A stretch of DNA of 64,000 nucleotides from Paludibacteraceae bacterium (GTDB lineage: Bacteria > Bacteroidota > Bacteroidia > Bacteroidales > Paludibacteraceae). Below the pieces are notes generated by a model that saw only the letters and a list, made by a program, of their open reading frames with translations, was not told the origin of the DNA and did no database searches. Numbering within the stretch: the first letter of the stretch is position 1; each line of letters begins with the position of its first letter. The DNA lies in contig JAKSNY010000004.1 of assembly GCA_024399495.1 (NCBI GenBank), forward strand, positions 62,001 to 126,000, written 5' to 3'. Positions 52,064 through 63,018 of this stretch are shown here, piece by piece. Made by a program: the position numbers and the translations under genes.

Positions 52064-54199
52064 ATGCGAAGCATGAAACCTAATTTTAATGATATAGATA
52101 TTAAGAAAGTTGCCCCTTCTAAAGCAGAGGGTGCTAACCAGAATGATTGGCTTACACCAGAGCAGATTCCTGTAAAGTCAATTTATACTAAAGAGGATAT
52201 CAAAGATATTGATTTCCTTAATTATGCCGCAGGTTTGGCTCCATTCTTACGTGGACCTTACAGCGGAATGTATCCAATGCGTCCTTGGACTATACGTCAG
52301 TATGCAGGTTTCTCTACTGCTGAGGAGTCTAACGCATTTTACCGCCGTAACTTGGCATCGGGTCAGAAAGGTCTTTCCGTAGCATTTGACCTTGCTACAC
52401 ACCGTGGCTACGATGCTGACCATGAGCGTGTTGTAGGTGACGTTGGTAAGGCTGGCGTATCCATCTGCTCTGTAGAGGATATGAAAGTTCTTTTCAACGG
52501 AATACCTCTAAACAAGATGTCAGTCTCTATGACAATGAACGGTGCCGTTCTTCCTATTATGGCATTCTACATAAACGCAGGTTTGGAGCAGGGTGCAAAA
52601 CTTGAGGAGATGGCTGGTACCATTCAGAACGATATTCTTAAAGAGTTTATGGTGCGTAACACATATATTTACCCACCTAAATTCTCTATGAAGATTATTG
52701 CTGACATATTTGAATATACATCTAAGAATATGCCTAAGTTCAACTCAATATCCATTTCAGGATATCACATGCAGGAGGCTGGCGCCACCGCAGACATAGA
52801 GTTGGCTTACACACTTGCTGACGGCCTTGAGTACTTGCGTGCTGGTGTTAATGCAGGCATGGACATCGATGCTTTTGCTCCACGTCTGTCATTCTTCTGG
52901 GCTATAGGTACAAACCACTTTATGGAGATAGCCAAGATGCGTGCCGCACGTATGTTGTGGGCTAAGATTGTTAAACAGTTCAATCCAAAGAATCCTAAAT
53001 CTCTTGCACTACGTACACACTGCCAGACATCGGGTTGGTCTCTTACAGAGCAAGACCCATTCAACAATGTAGGTCGTACATGTATTGAGGCTATGGGTGC
53101 AGCACTTGGTCACACACAGTCATTGCATACAAACGCTCTTGATGAGGCTATTGCATTGCCTACAGACTTCTCTGCACGTATTGCCCGTAACACTCAGATT
53201 TATATCCAAGAGGAGACAAAGATATGTAAGGAGATAGACCCATGGGCTGGTTCTTACTATGTAGAGTCTCTTACAAAGGAACTTGCTGAGAAGGCTTGGG
53301 CTCACATTGAGGAGATTGAGAAACTTGGAGGTATGGCTGCCGCTATTGAGACAGGTATTCCTAAGATGCGTATTGAGGAGGCTGCCGCCCGTACACAGGC
53401 TCGCATTGACTCTGGTGCTCAGACCATCGTAGGTACTAACAAGTATCGTCTTGACCACGAGGACCCGATTGATATCCTTGAGGTTGATAACACTACAGTT
53501 CGTAATCAGCAGATTGAGCGTCTTAAAGCCCTTAGAGCAAACCGTAATGAGGCTGACGTTAAGAAGGCTCTTGATGCCATTACCAAGTGCGTAGAGACAG
53601 GTGAGGGTAATCTGCTTGAACTTGCAGTAGAGGCTGCAAGAGTAAGGGCTTCACTTGGTGAAATCTCTTATGCATGTGAGAAGGTTGTAGGTAGATATAA
53701 AGCAACAATTAGAACAATATCAGGAGTGTATAGTTCAACAGCAAATCAAGACCCAAGCTTCAAGGAGGCTTGTGAACTTGTAGCGAAATTCGCTAAGAAA
53801 GAGGGTCGTCAACCACGTATTATGATAGCCAAAATGGGTCAGGACGGACATGACCGTGGTGCTAAGGTAGTAGCCACAGGTTATGCAGACTGCGGTTTTG
53901 ACGTAGATATGGGACCTCTGTTCCAGACTCCTGCAGAGAGTGCAAAGCAGGCTGTTGAGAACGATGTTCACGTACTTGGCGTATCTTCGCTTGCAGCAGG
54001 ACACAAGACTTTAGTTCCTCAAGTAATTGCAGAGCTGAAGAAACTTGGACGTGAGGATATTATAGTAATAGCAGGTGGTGTAATTCCTGCACAAGACTAT
54101 GACTTCCTTTACAAGGCTGGCGTTGCCGCCATCTTTGGACCTGGTACCAGCGTATCTAAGGCTGCTGTAGAAATAATGAACATTCTGCTTGCAGACTAA
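52064..54199 (+). CDS. mutB: Methylmalonyl-CoA mutase large subunit
   Basis: A 711-residue catalytic subunit. The substrate barrel spans about 20-560 ([21 protein letters not shown]), and the B12-binding domain follows with [12 protein letters not shown], the DxHxxG motif that ligates cobalt. Active-site Tyr and His are in the typical places. Start is ATG at 52064 or, equally plausible, at 52073 ([10 protein letters not shown]). It needs a MeaB-type chaperone not seen here. Confidence 0.97.
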   Translation: MRSMKPNFNDIDIKKVAPSKAEGANQNDWLTPEQIPVKSIYTKEDIKDIDFLNYAAGLAPFLRGPYSGMYPMRPWTIRQYAGFSTAEESNAFYRRNLASGQKGLSVAFDLATHRGYDADHERVVGDVGKAGVSICSVEDMKVLFNGIPLNKMSVSMTMNGAVLPIMAFYINAGLEQGAKLEEMAGTIQNDILKEFMVRNTYIYPPKFSMKIIADIFEYTSKNMPKFNSISISGYHMQEAGATADIELAYTLADGLEYLRAGVNAGMDIDAFAPRLSFFWAIGTNHFMEIAKMRAARMLWAKIVKQFNPKNPKSLALRTHCQTSGWSLTEQDPFNNVGRTCIEAMGAALGHTQSLHTNALDEAIALPTDFSARIARNTQIYIQEETKICKEIDPWAGSYYVESLTKELAEKAWAHIEEIEKLGGMAAAIETGIPKMRIEEAAARTQARIDSGAQTIVGTNKYRLDHEDPIDILEVDNTTVRNQQIERLKALRANRNEADVKKALDAITKCVETGEGNLLELAVEAARVRASLGEISYACEKVVGRYKATIRTISGVYSSTANQDPSFKEACELVAKFAKKEGRQPRIMIAKMGQDGHDRGAKVVATGYADCGFDVDMGPLFQTPAESAKQAVENDVHVLGVSSLAAGHKTLVPQVIAELKKLGREDIIVIAGGVIPAQDYDFLYKAGVAAIFGPGTSVSKAAVEIMNILLAD

Positions 54200-54202
54200 C
54201 TC

Positions 54203-54250
54203 TCGTCATGCTGAGCGAACACTCGTCATGCTGAGTGAAACGAAACATCT
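54203..54250. repeat. Two GTCATGCTGAG(C/T)GAA repeats
   Basis: CTCGTCATGCTGAGCGAA and CTCGTCATGCTGAGTGAA in tandem, followed by CGAAACATCTC, a sequence of a kind dispersed in many bacterial genomes. Confidence 0.7.
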
Positions 54251-54251
54251 C

Positions 54252-54290
54252 AACCTCCGATAAGAAAATATCTCTTATCGGAGGTTTTGT
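54252..54290 (+). terminator. Terminator of mutA-mutB
   Basis: Perfect 13-bp stem AACCTCCGATAAG / CTTATCGGAGGTT (54252-54264 and 54274-54286), 9-base loop, then TTGTTT. Confidence 0.9.
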
Positions 54291-54327
54291 TTAAACTTTG
54301 CGATTGTTAATAAGTCAAAGAGATAAA

Positions 54328-54359
54328 TTTGCGTAGAATTGGATAAATATTTATCTTTG
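54328..54359 (+). promoter_or_regulatory. Promoter of the six-gene envelope operon
   Basis: TTTG at 54328-54331, 20-base spacer, TATCTTTG at 54352-54359, about 40 bases before the first ATG. Only one promoter is seen for the operon. Confidence 0.7.
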
Positions 54360-54399
54360 TGGATGTATATTGATGGTAATATTTTTAATTTTATAGATT

Positions 54400-54882
54400 A
54401 TGAAAAAGTTAGTTTTAATTTTGGTTGCGGTTTCATTATCGCTTGCTTGTATGGCAAAAACATCTGATAAAAAGACAAAAGAGTGGCTGTATGATATAGA
54501 GTGTGCCGGTGTAGGTGCTCAAGGTACTTATTTGGTTAAGGTGTATTCTTATTCAAACGTTCAGTCAAAAGCACAGAAACAGGCAGTTAAGAATGCTGTT
54601 CACGGCGTTCTTTTCAAGGGTGTTATGGGTAAGGGTAGAGAATGTAACTCACAGCGTCCGTTAGTAAAGTCTGATGTTGCAAGCCAACATGAGGATTTTT
54701 TCAAGAATTTTTTTGCTGAGGGAGGCGAGTATGCAAAATATGCCTCTGCAACAGGTGCACCTGAAACATCTAAAGTAGGCTCCCAATATAAAGTAGGTGT
54801 AGTGGTTTCTGTACAAAAAGACCAACTACGCAGAGACTTGGAAGAGGCAGGTATTATTAAAGGTTTAAGTTCAGGTTTTTAA
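54400..54882 (+). CDS. Exported protein, paralog A of the envelope operon
   Basis: A 160-residue exported protein with a signal peptide (about 1-19, ending LACMA; only a weak lipobox). It is paralogous to the gene product at 55834: both share K-N-A-V-x-x-V-x-F-x-G, then C-N-[ST]-Q-x-x-L, then a [YF]-x-x-x-F-F...G-E-[YF]-x-K-Y segment. The pattern AxKNAV on a helix is reminiscent of LPP20-like domains, but I do not claim the family. Function unknown. It opens the operon 40 bases after a good promoter. Confidence 0.8.
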   Translation: MKKLVLILVAVSLSLACMAKTSDKKTKEWLYDIECAGVGAQGTYLVKVYSYSNVQSKAQKQAVKNAVHGVLFKGVMGKGRECNSQRPLVKSDVASQHEDFFKNFFAEGGEYAKYASATGAPETSKVGSQYKVGVVVSVQKDQLRRDLEEAGIIKGLSSGF

Positions 54883-54894
54883 AAAATTCCTATT

Positions 54895-55815
54895 ATGAGA
54901 AAATTTATATCAGTAATGGTTATTTGTGCTGTGGCGGTATGCTCCGTTATGGCACAAGATGTAGTATATCTTAAAAACGGAACCGTAATTAACGGTAAGG
55001 TTACAAAGAATGATGCCGTTACAGTGGAGATAGACTCAAACGGCAGACAGCTAAGCTACAAGGCAATGGATGTACAAAAAGTACAGATAGGCAGTTCTGC
55101 CGTTACAGTGCCTGAGACTCCTAAACGTCCTAAATATAAGGATTATGAAACGGCAGAGAAAGGCTATTGGACAGCCGTTGAGTTTTGGGGTGGCGGTGCT
55201 GTAGATTTTGGAGGCAAGCCTAATATGTGTAACGTTGATATTCATTGGATTAACGGATACAGATTTAATGAGTGGATACGTGTGGGTGTAGGTCTTGGTT
55301 TCCGTTACTATCTTGGCGATTTGAATTACAAATCAGGTGGGGTTGACTATTCTGAACCAATCAGCTCAAAGTACTCTTGGACTAATCCTAATAATCAAAA
55401 AGAGACTCAAGGCGGTAATCAGTGGGCAATTCCTCTATACTTGGATTTACGTGGAAACATTATGTCTATGGCTACACGCTTATGCGTTCCTTACTGGTCA
55501 TTTGATGCAGGTTACACATTTACAGGGAAGTTTGTAAATCAAAAGGATTACGTAGATGATAAAACTCCAGGTACTGCAGACCCTACAAAAGATATTGACG
55601 GAAAGTTAGTTCAAGGTCAAGGTTTCTTCTTCTCACCTACACTTGGTGTAAAGATTATGGGACCTCGTCATAGTCTGCTTATAGGTATAAGCTATATGGG
55701 TCAGATTATGCCACGATACACAGAATACACATCGGGTCCACAACCTAACGGTATTCCATACGTAAAGCCGCAATATACAAATTTCATTATGGGAAGAATT
55801 GCATACGAGTTCTAA
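54895..55815 (+). CDS. Outer-membrane beta-barrel protein of the envelope operon
   Basis: A 306-residue exported protein: signal peptide (about 1-20, VMAQ), a short beta domain (DVVYLKNGTVINGKV, about 22-60), then alternating beta strands to a terminal aromatic residue (MGRIAYEF), as expected of an outer-membrane barrel. No homolog with known function is recognised. It lies 12 bases downstream of paralog A and 18 bases upstream of paralog B. Confidence 0.8.
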   Translation: MRKFISVMVICAVAVCSVMAQDVVYLKNGTVINGKVTKNDAVTVEIDSNGRQLSYKAMDVQKVQIGSSAVTVPETPKRPKYKDYETAEKGYWTAVEFWGGGAVDFGGKPNMCNVDIHWINGYRFNEWIRVGVGLGFRYYLGDLNYKSGGVDYSEPISSKYSWTNPNNQKETQGGNQWAIPLYLDLRGNIMSMATRLCVPYWSFDAGYTFTGKFVNQKDYVDDKTPGTADPTKDIDGKLVQGQGFFFSPTLGVKIMGPRHSLLIGISYMGQIMPRYTEYTSGPQPNGIPYVKPQYTNFIMGRIAYEF

Positions 55816-55833
55816 TTTAAAAACAGTAAAGAT

Positions 55834-56319
55834 ATGAAGAAAAGTTATTTTATAGGTTTGGCATTGCTGCTTATAGCCCCGATGTCAATGTATGGTATAA
55901 AGAAAAGTAATTCAGCCGCTTATAAGAATGTGCCTACAGAGTGCCTTAATGTAGAGCTTGACGGTTCGCAAACTCTTAGAGTGTATGGTAAGGGCAGAAA
56001 CCGTACTGATGCCATAGAGCAGGCTAAGAAAAATGCTGTCTATGATGTTATATTTAACGGCATAAAGAGCGGTAGCGGCGGTTGCAATACGCAGCCATTG
56101 CTATTGGAGGTTAATGCTAAAGAGAAATATGAGTACTATTTTAATGTGTTCTTTAAGGATAAAGGAGAGTTCCTTAAATACATAAGTATGGAGGACCAGC
56201 GTATTGAGACAAAAAAATACGGCTATACAGGAACACAAATGTACTATGCCATAACAGTGCGTGTGTTACGTCCAGAGCTAAAACAACGCCTTATAGATGA
56301 CGGCATACTTAAACCTTAA
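55834..56319 (+). CDS. Exported protein, paralog B of the envelope operon
   Basis: A 161-residue exported protein (signal peptide about 1-21), paralogous to the product of 54400. It shares the AKKNAVYDVIFNGI segment, the Cys-Asn-Thr-Gln, and FFKDKGEFLKYIS. The two paralogs may form a heteromer around the barrel protein. No known function. Confidence 0.8.
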   Translation: MKKSYFIGLALLLIAPMSMYGIKKSNSAAYKNVPTECLNVELDGSQTLRVYGKGRNRTDAIEQAKKNAVYDVIFNGIKSGSGGCNTQPLLLEVNAKEKYEYYFNVFFKDKGEFLKYISMEDQRIETKKYGYTGTQMYYAITVRVLRPELKQRLIDDGILKP

Positions 56320-56361
56320 GCATTTAATATGGTCTAACAGATAAACAAAAAACTTTTAGAT

Positions 56362-57312
56362 ATGAAAAGAATATTGATTTTTGTAACATCGCTATTAGTT
56401 GCGGTGTCAGCAATGGCAGAATCACATGCTGCAAAACCAACTTTAATGGTAGTTCCAAGTGATGCTTGGTGTAACGAGAACGGTTACATGCAGGAATTTG
56501 ACAATCAAGGTACAGTGGAGTTGATTCCAGACTACAAGAAAGCACTCCAGAGTGACCAAAACCTAATGCTTGCAATCTCTAAGATAAATGAGATGATGGC
56601 AGACAGGGGTTTCCCACTAAAAGATTTGGAGAGTAATCTTAAATCAATATCAAACCGTACAGCAGAGATGAACATGACCACCAGCAAAAGCGGTTCCACA
56701 ATAGCCCAAAGCCCTATGGACATGTTAAAGAATACTGCCAAGGCGGATATTATTATCCAATTAGGGTGGTCTGTAACTTCTAATGGACCCAAACAGACAT
56801 TGACATACATTTTAAGAGGCTTGGATTCCTATACAGACAAGCAGATAGCAGGTGCCAGCGGTAGTGGTGCTCCATCTATGAGTGCAGATGTTCCTGTACT
56901 ACTTGAGGAGGCTGTTATGGACAAGATGGACGAGTTTGCAGGCAGACTTGACGACTATTTCAATGATTTGTTCAGCAATGGCAGAGAGGGTGTGTTTGAA
57001 ATCCGTGTATTTGATAATGGCTCAGGCATTGATTTGGAGAGTGAGTATAATGGTATGGAACTTAGTGAGATAATAGATGACTGGATGAACCAGAACACAG
57101 TGGAGCACCGTTATTCTCAGTCAGAGGCATCAGAGAACTATATGTTGTTTGAGCAGGTTCGTATGCCGCTTAACGATGTTAATGGTAAGGCTGTAACAGC
57201 AAAATCTTTTGCAGACCAATTGCGTAAATATTTAAAAAACACATTCCAAATAGAGTCTAAGACAGCTAATCGTGGATTGGGTAGGGCATATCTTATAATT
57301 GGAGAAAAGTAA
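56362..57312 (+). CDS. DUF6175-like exported protein
   Basis: A 316-residue exported protein (signal peptide about 1-19, SAMAES). It begins with AKPTLMVVPSDAWCNENGYM, then KISKINEMMADRGFPLKDLES: a conserved Bacteroidales pattern I know as DUF6175, reminiscent of the CsgG/TolB-like N-terminal fold. This domain assignment is by memory. Function unknown. It is 42 bases after paralog B. Confidence 0.75.
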   Translation: MKRILIFVTSLLVAVSAMAESHAAKPTLMVVPSDAWCNENGYMQEFDNQGTVELIPDYKKALQSDQNLMLAISKINEMMADRGFPLKDLESNLKSISNRTAEMNMTTSKSGSTIAQSPMDMLKNTAKADIIIQLGWSVTSNGPKQTLTYILRGLDSYTDKQIAGASGSGAPSMSADVPVLLEEAVMDKMDEFAGRLDDYFNDLFSNGREGVFEIRVFDNGSGIDLESEYNGMELSEIIDDWMNQNTVEHRYSQSEASENYMLFEQVRMPLNDVNGKAVTAKSFADQLRKYLKNTFQIESKTANRGLGRAYLIIGEK

Positions 57313-57330
57313 CATAAAAATAGCAGGATT

Positions 57331-58287
57331 ATGAAAAAGTTAAGTTTTATTATATTGGGTATGTGTATGCTTGGCATTCAGTCATACGCCCAAAATGTGG
57401 ACTTTGAGAACGATAAAAGCACTTGGATTCATCTTTCAATCCTGATACCTGACCAAGAGGGTGAGGCTATAACCACAGGAGCAAAGAGTTATCTTACCAA
57501 CAAGTTAAAACAGATTGCCACAAAGAACGGAGTTGCCGCCAATGAGGATTTCAGCAGGTTCTTTATAACAACTGTAATAACACCATTGACCAAGGATGTG
57601 TTGCCTGGTCCACCTGCACAGGTTGCAGAGAATTTGGAAATGACATTCTATATTGCCGATTATTATGACCAAAAAGTGTATTCAAGCACATCTATGGAGA
57701 TAAAGGCAATAGGCACTAACGATACCAAGGCTTACATAAACGGTATTAAGAATATAAATGTAAACAACAAGGAGTTGGCATCATTTATGGATGAGGGTAA
57801 AAAGAAAATCATAGCCTACTACAATGCACGTTGTGCCCAGATTATGAAGATAGCACAGACAAAGGCAGACCAAAAGCAGTATGAGGCTGCACTGTATGAC
57901 CTTGTTTCAGTACCTGAGGTTTGCGATTGCTATGATGAGGTTCTTGCACTGTCACAAAAGATATATCAGCAGTATATAGACAATCTATGCCAAATAAATT
58001 TGGCTAAGGCTAGAGCCGCATGGGCTGCACATCAGAACTCATCAGGAGCAGAGGATGCCGGTCAGTATCTGTCGCAAATCCTACCAGATGCCTCTTGTTA
58101 CGGTGATGCTATGGCACTTTATACAGAGATTAAGGCCAAGGTGCTTGATGATTGGAAGTTTGAGATGAAAATCTATCAAGACCAAGTTGATTTGGAAAAA
58201 CAGCGTATAGAGGCTATGCGTCAGGTTGGTATAGCATACGGTAATCATCAGCAACCGGTTACTACAGTATTCCCGTGGCTAAGATAA
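57331..58287 (+). CDS. Exported protein of the envelope operon, unknown
   Basis: A 318-residue exported protein (signal peptide about 1-20, SYAQ). A beta N-terminal half (about 30-150) is followed by a helical, TPR-like C-terminal half (about 160-300; KADQKQYEAALYDLVSVPEV and NLAKARAAWAAHQ). No catalytic motif is seen. It overlaps the next gene by 13 bases, so the two are coupled. Confidence 0.75.
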   Translation: MKKLSFIILGMCMLGIQSYAQNVDFENDKSTWIHLSILIPDQEGEAITTGAKSYLTNKLKQIATKNGVAANEDFSRFFITTVITPLTKDVLPGPPAQVAENLEMTFYIADYYDQKVYSSTSMEIKAIGTNDTKAYINGIKNINVNNKELASFMDEGKKKIIAYYNARCAQIMKIAQTKADQKQYEAALYDLVSVPEVCDCYDEVLALSQKIYQQYIDNLCQINLAKARAAWAAHQNSSGAEDAGQYLSQILPDASCYGDAMALYTEIKAKVLDDWKFEMKIYQDQVDLEKQRIEAMRQVGIAYGNHQQPVTTVFPWLR

Positions 58288-59627
58288 GAGAATTATTATT
58301 AGTAATATGTTCAATATCCTGTGTGGCGATGTCTGCACAGGATGTTGTTAATGATGGCATTCAGCGTTATCGCCGTAATGCCATTGCCACTATGATGGTT
58401 CATCATAGTGAAGATGAGTTTGGTAAGGATATTAAGGACGCTTATCTTGAAATTCCCACCCCTGATAAGTATGATAACCACGATGTGGGGTTAAAAGTTT
58501 TGGAGAGTGAGTGGTTTTCCGGTGTAAAACCTAAAGAGAAAGGTTTGTATAAGGCTGTTTATGGCAAGAATCTCTCTAATGCAGAGATAGAGCGTAACGG
58601 TATTGCATTGGAAAATTTCCTCAACAAGACCAATATAGGAATGTATATGGTTGCCAAGTGGTTTAATCTCTCATCGCAGGATTCGTCTGAGTTTAATTAT
58701 TCCACCGCTACATTTAATACGGAACTTATACAGCAGCGTGGCTTGTATGATGCCACAGCATTTGATGTGGATATGGCACGCCATACCATCAGAGGCGATG
58801 CTATGCTTGCAGATGCAGGTGAGGAGCTTATATCTCAATCATTTATTATAGTCAATGATATGACTTACGTAACTGCGGAGCAGAAAGCGGCGGCAGCCAA
58901 AGCGGCATTGGCAGTGCTTGGCGGTATTGCAGACGCTTTTTTGGGCGGTTCATCGGGCAGACAGTTGGCATCTACGGCAGGAGCCATAGCAGACAGTTTT
59001 ACAGGTTTTAAGGTACGTAACCACTCTTATCTGTTCCAGCTGCAATGGAATGACTCAATAGCGGCTGTATTCTATAAGGACTACTACACAGAGACTCCTG
59101 ATGAAGAAAAAATAAGGTCGTTTATTCAGAATGATTCCCTGTTTAAAATAAAATATGTGGCTCATGAGTATGAATATGATGAAAATTCGGTGCTAAAAGG
59201 AAAATATGACCGCCATGATTTGGTTAAGATAAACTGTACAAGAAGCCAGGATAAGAATATATCCCAATTACAGGTTAAATATGAGGATTTTAAGCTAAAG
59301 ACACCTGTTTATCAAGTTGTAAGGAATGAAAAAGGGAAAGTTCTGTATTATAAGGCAAAAGTTGGGTTGAAGGATGGCGTTAAGCCTACAAGCAAATTTC
59401 AGGTTGTGCAACGTATAATAGACCCCAAGACCAATAAGTCAAGATACAAATATGTAGCCACCCTAAAACCTATTAAGGGTAAGATATGGGATAACCGCTA
59501 TATGGCTACAGAGGAGCACGAGGAGGGTTCAGAATTAGATGCCACTCAATTTAAGAAGTCAAGTGGCGGCGAGATTTATGAGGGAATGCTCATTATAGAA
59601 GGCAAATACAGCAAAGTGGAGCAGTAA
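58275..59627 (+). CDS. Large exported protein closing the envelope operon
   Basis: A 450-residue exported protein starting with GTG (58275, inside the preceding gene) and a signal peptide (about 1-21, SAQD). It contains a Gly/Ala-rich hydrophobic stretch near residue 210-240 (AALAVLGGIADAFLGGSSG) that could insert in a membrane, and a C-terminal beta half (about 290-450). No known family is recognised. A terminator follows its stop. Confidence 0.75.
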   Translation: MAKIRELLLVICSISCVAMSAQDVVNDGIQRYRRNAIATMMVHHSEDEFGKDIKDAYLEIPTPDKYDNHDVGLKVLESEWFSGVKPKEKGLYKAVYGKNLSNAEIERNGIALENFLNKTNIGMYMVAKWFNLSSQDSSEFNYSTATFNTELIQQRGLYDATAFDVDMARHTIRGDAMLADAGEELISQSFIIVNDMTYVTAEQKAAAAKAALAVLGGIADAFLGGSSGRQLASTAGAIADSFTGFKVRNHSYLFQLQWNDSIAAVFYKDYYTETPDEEKIRSFIQNDSLFKIKYVAHEYEYDENSVLKGKYDRHDLVKINCTRSQDKNISQLQVKYEDFKLKTPVYQVVRNEKGKVLYYKAKVGLKDGVKPTSKFQVVQRIIDPKTNKSRYKYVATLKPIKGKIWDNRYMATEEHEEGSELDATQFKKSSGGEIYEGMLIIEGKYSKVEQ

Positions 59628-59636
59628 ATCAGAGGT

Positions 59637-59706
59637 GATGTATGATGTATAATGTATGATGTATGAGAGTCAAGAGACAAACAAAATCCCTTGACTCTTG
59701 TTTTAT

Positions 59707-59712
<6 letters not shown>
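59637..59712 (+). terminator. ATGTATG tract and terminator after the envelope operon
   Basis: An ATGTATGATGTATAATG tract (59637-59665) is followed by a hairpin GAGTCAAG / CTTGACTC (59667-59674 and 59690-59697) and the T-rich TTGTTTTATTTTG. The tract is of the same family as those at 8846, 14022, 48862 and 61374. Confidence 0.75.
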
Positions 59713-61381
<1,669 letters not shown>

Positions 61382-61400
<19 letters not shown>

Positions 61401-62299
61401 CACTAATTACTGTATTAGGTCCAACGGCAAGCGGTAAGACCTCTTTTGCTTGCAAGTTAGCCGCTGAATTGGGCGGAGAGATTATCAGTGCCGATTCCCG
61501 ACAGGTATATCGGGGTATGGATATAGGTACAGGAAAGGATTTGGAAGACTACACAGTAGATGGGCGTAAAATTCCGTATCACCTTATAGATATACGTAAT
61601 GCTGGTGAGCAATACAATATTTTTGAGTATCAGAGGGATTTCCATAATGCCTACCGTGATATTGTTTTAAGAGGGGTGCAACCTATACTTTGCGGTGGCT
61701 CAGGGCTTTACATTGAATCGGTGCTGAAGGGTTACAGGTTAGTTGAGGTGCCTGTAAACAGTGAGTTGAGGGAGAATCTTAATGGAAAAACTTTGCAAGA
61801 ACTTACTTCTATTTTAAAAACATATAAAACTCTACATAATACCACTGATGTAGATACAATAAAACGTGCCATACGTGCTATAGAGATAGAGGAGTATTAT
61901 AAGAGCCATAATGAAATTTCAGGTGTAGAACCTATTGATAGTCTTATAATTGGAATTGATATAGATAGAGAAGAACGCCGCCTTAAAATAACTGACAGAT
62001 TGAAATCAAGGCTTGAGAATGGTATGATAGATGAGATTAAGGGGTTGCTTGCCAGTGGCGTATCATCTGATGCTCTTATTTATTACGGACTTGAATATAA
62101 ATATGTTACACAATATATTTTAGGAGAACTTTCATATAATGATATGTTCTCGCTTCTTGAAATAGCCATACACCAATTTGCCAAACGGCAGATGACTTGG
62201 TTCCGTGGTATGGAGAAACGCGGTTTCCACATAAATTGGATTGATTACTCAACTGCTGACGAGGAAAAAGTGTCTATTGTTACAAAATTGTTACAATAG
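61382..62299 (+). CDS. miaA: tRNA dimethylallyltransferase
   Basis: MiaA (305 aa) attaches dimethylallyl to A37 of tRNAs reading UNN codons. The P-loop GPTASGKTSFAC, the active-site SADSRQVYRGMDIGTGK, DIRNAGEQYNIFEYQ, and the C-terminal FAKRQMTWFRG are intact. The first residues (MMYDVC) come from a repeat; homologs start shortly before the LITVLGPTASGKT core. Confidence 0.96.
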
Positions 62300-62309
62300 T
62301 ATTACGAAA

Positions 62310-62349
62310 TTACTACACTTGGAAACTATTGTAGTAAAAAAGTTTCCAA
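62310..62349. promoter_or_regulatory. Two interleaved palindromes upstream of a TetR gene
   Basis: Palindrome 1 has arms TTACTACA (62310-62317) and TGTAGTAA (62330-62337). Palindrome 2 has arms TTGGAAACT (62319-62327) and AGTTTCCAA (62341-62349). Both are perfect and they interleave. Lying just before the TetR start, they are good operator candidates for that regulator. Confidence 0.6.
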
Positions 62350-62376
62350 AAACAACAAATCTATTGTGATTTGCTT

Positions 62377-62384
62377 TATATTTG
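62377..62384 (+). promoter_or_regulatory. -7 box of the TetR-efflux operon
   Basis: TATATTTG, 11 bases before the ATG at 62395. The palindromes lie 30-70 bases upstream, where a bound regulator could block RNA polymerase. Confidence 0.55.
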
Positions 62385-62394
62385 TATTGCCATT

Positions 62395-63018
62395 ATGGAA
62401 AATCTACGCCAAAACATATTAAGGACAGCGGAAACCGAGTTTCTGAAATACGGAATACGGAGTGTCAGCATAGATGATATATGCAATACGTTGCATATTT
62501 CAAAAAAGACATTTTATACGGAGTTTCGGCAGAAAGAGGAGCTTATTATGTTGGTGCTGGAGTCAATAAGTGAGCGTAATAGCAATGAGGATAGGGAGTA
62601 CTCAAAACTGTTTACTGAGTATAATGCTATAGATTTGGCTCTTGCATACCGTCATCCTGTGTTTAAGGAGAGAACTTCAAAGTATGAGAAGTTTATGCGT
62701 GACCTTATTAAGTATTACCCCGATATACATGGTGAGTTCCTATCCAGTAAGAAGGAGAATATTAAGAATTTTATTCTTAATAATGTACTGAAAGGTGTAA
62801 AGGAGGGATTTTATAGAGCGGAGTTGGAGGATTTGACATCGGGTAGTGTATATTTGGACTATTTGTATAATGTTATTGTAGTTTCTATAGATTTAGTGGA
62901 GAAGGATAATAACATTACCAAGAACGCTCTTATAGACTTGCGTGCAGATACATTCCTGCGTATGGTCTGCAATGAAAAGGGATTGAATTATTACGAACAA
63001 AAAAATAAGATAAAATGA
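62395..63018 (+). CDS. TetR/AcrR-family regulator
   Basis: A 207-residue repressor-type protein: helix-turn-helix at about 20-50 (KYGIRSVSIDDICNTLHISKK with FYTEF) and an unassigned ligand domain. The start is placed at 62395 (MENLRQNILRTAETEF); the -7 box lies just upstream. The following TolC gene starts within its stop codon (ATGA overlap), so it most likely controls an efflux operon continuing beyond the window. Confidence 0.93.
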   Translation: MENLRQNILRTAETEFLKYGIRSVSIDDICNTLHISKKTFYTEFRQKEELIMLVLESISERNSNEDREYSKLFTEYNAIDLALAYRHPVFKERTSKYEKFMRDLIKYYPDIHGEFLSSKKENIKNFILNNVLKGVKEGFYRAELEDLTSGSVYLDYLYNVIVVSIDLVEKDNNITKNALIDLRADTFLRMVCNEKGLNYYEQKNKIK

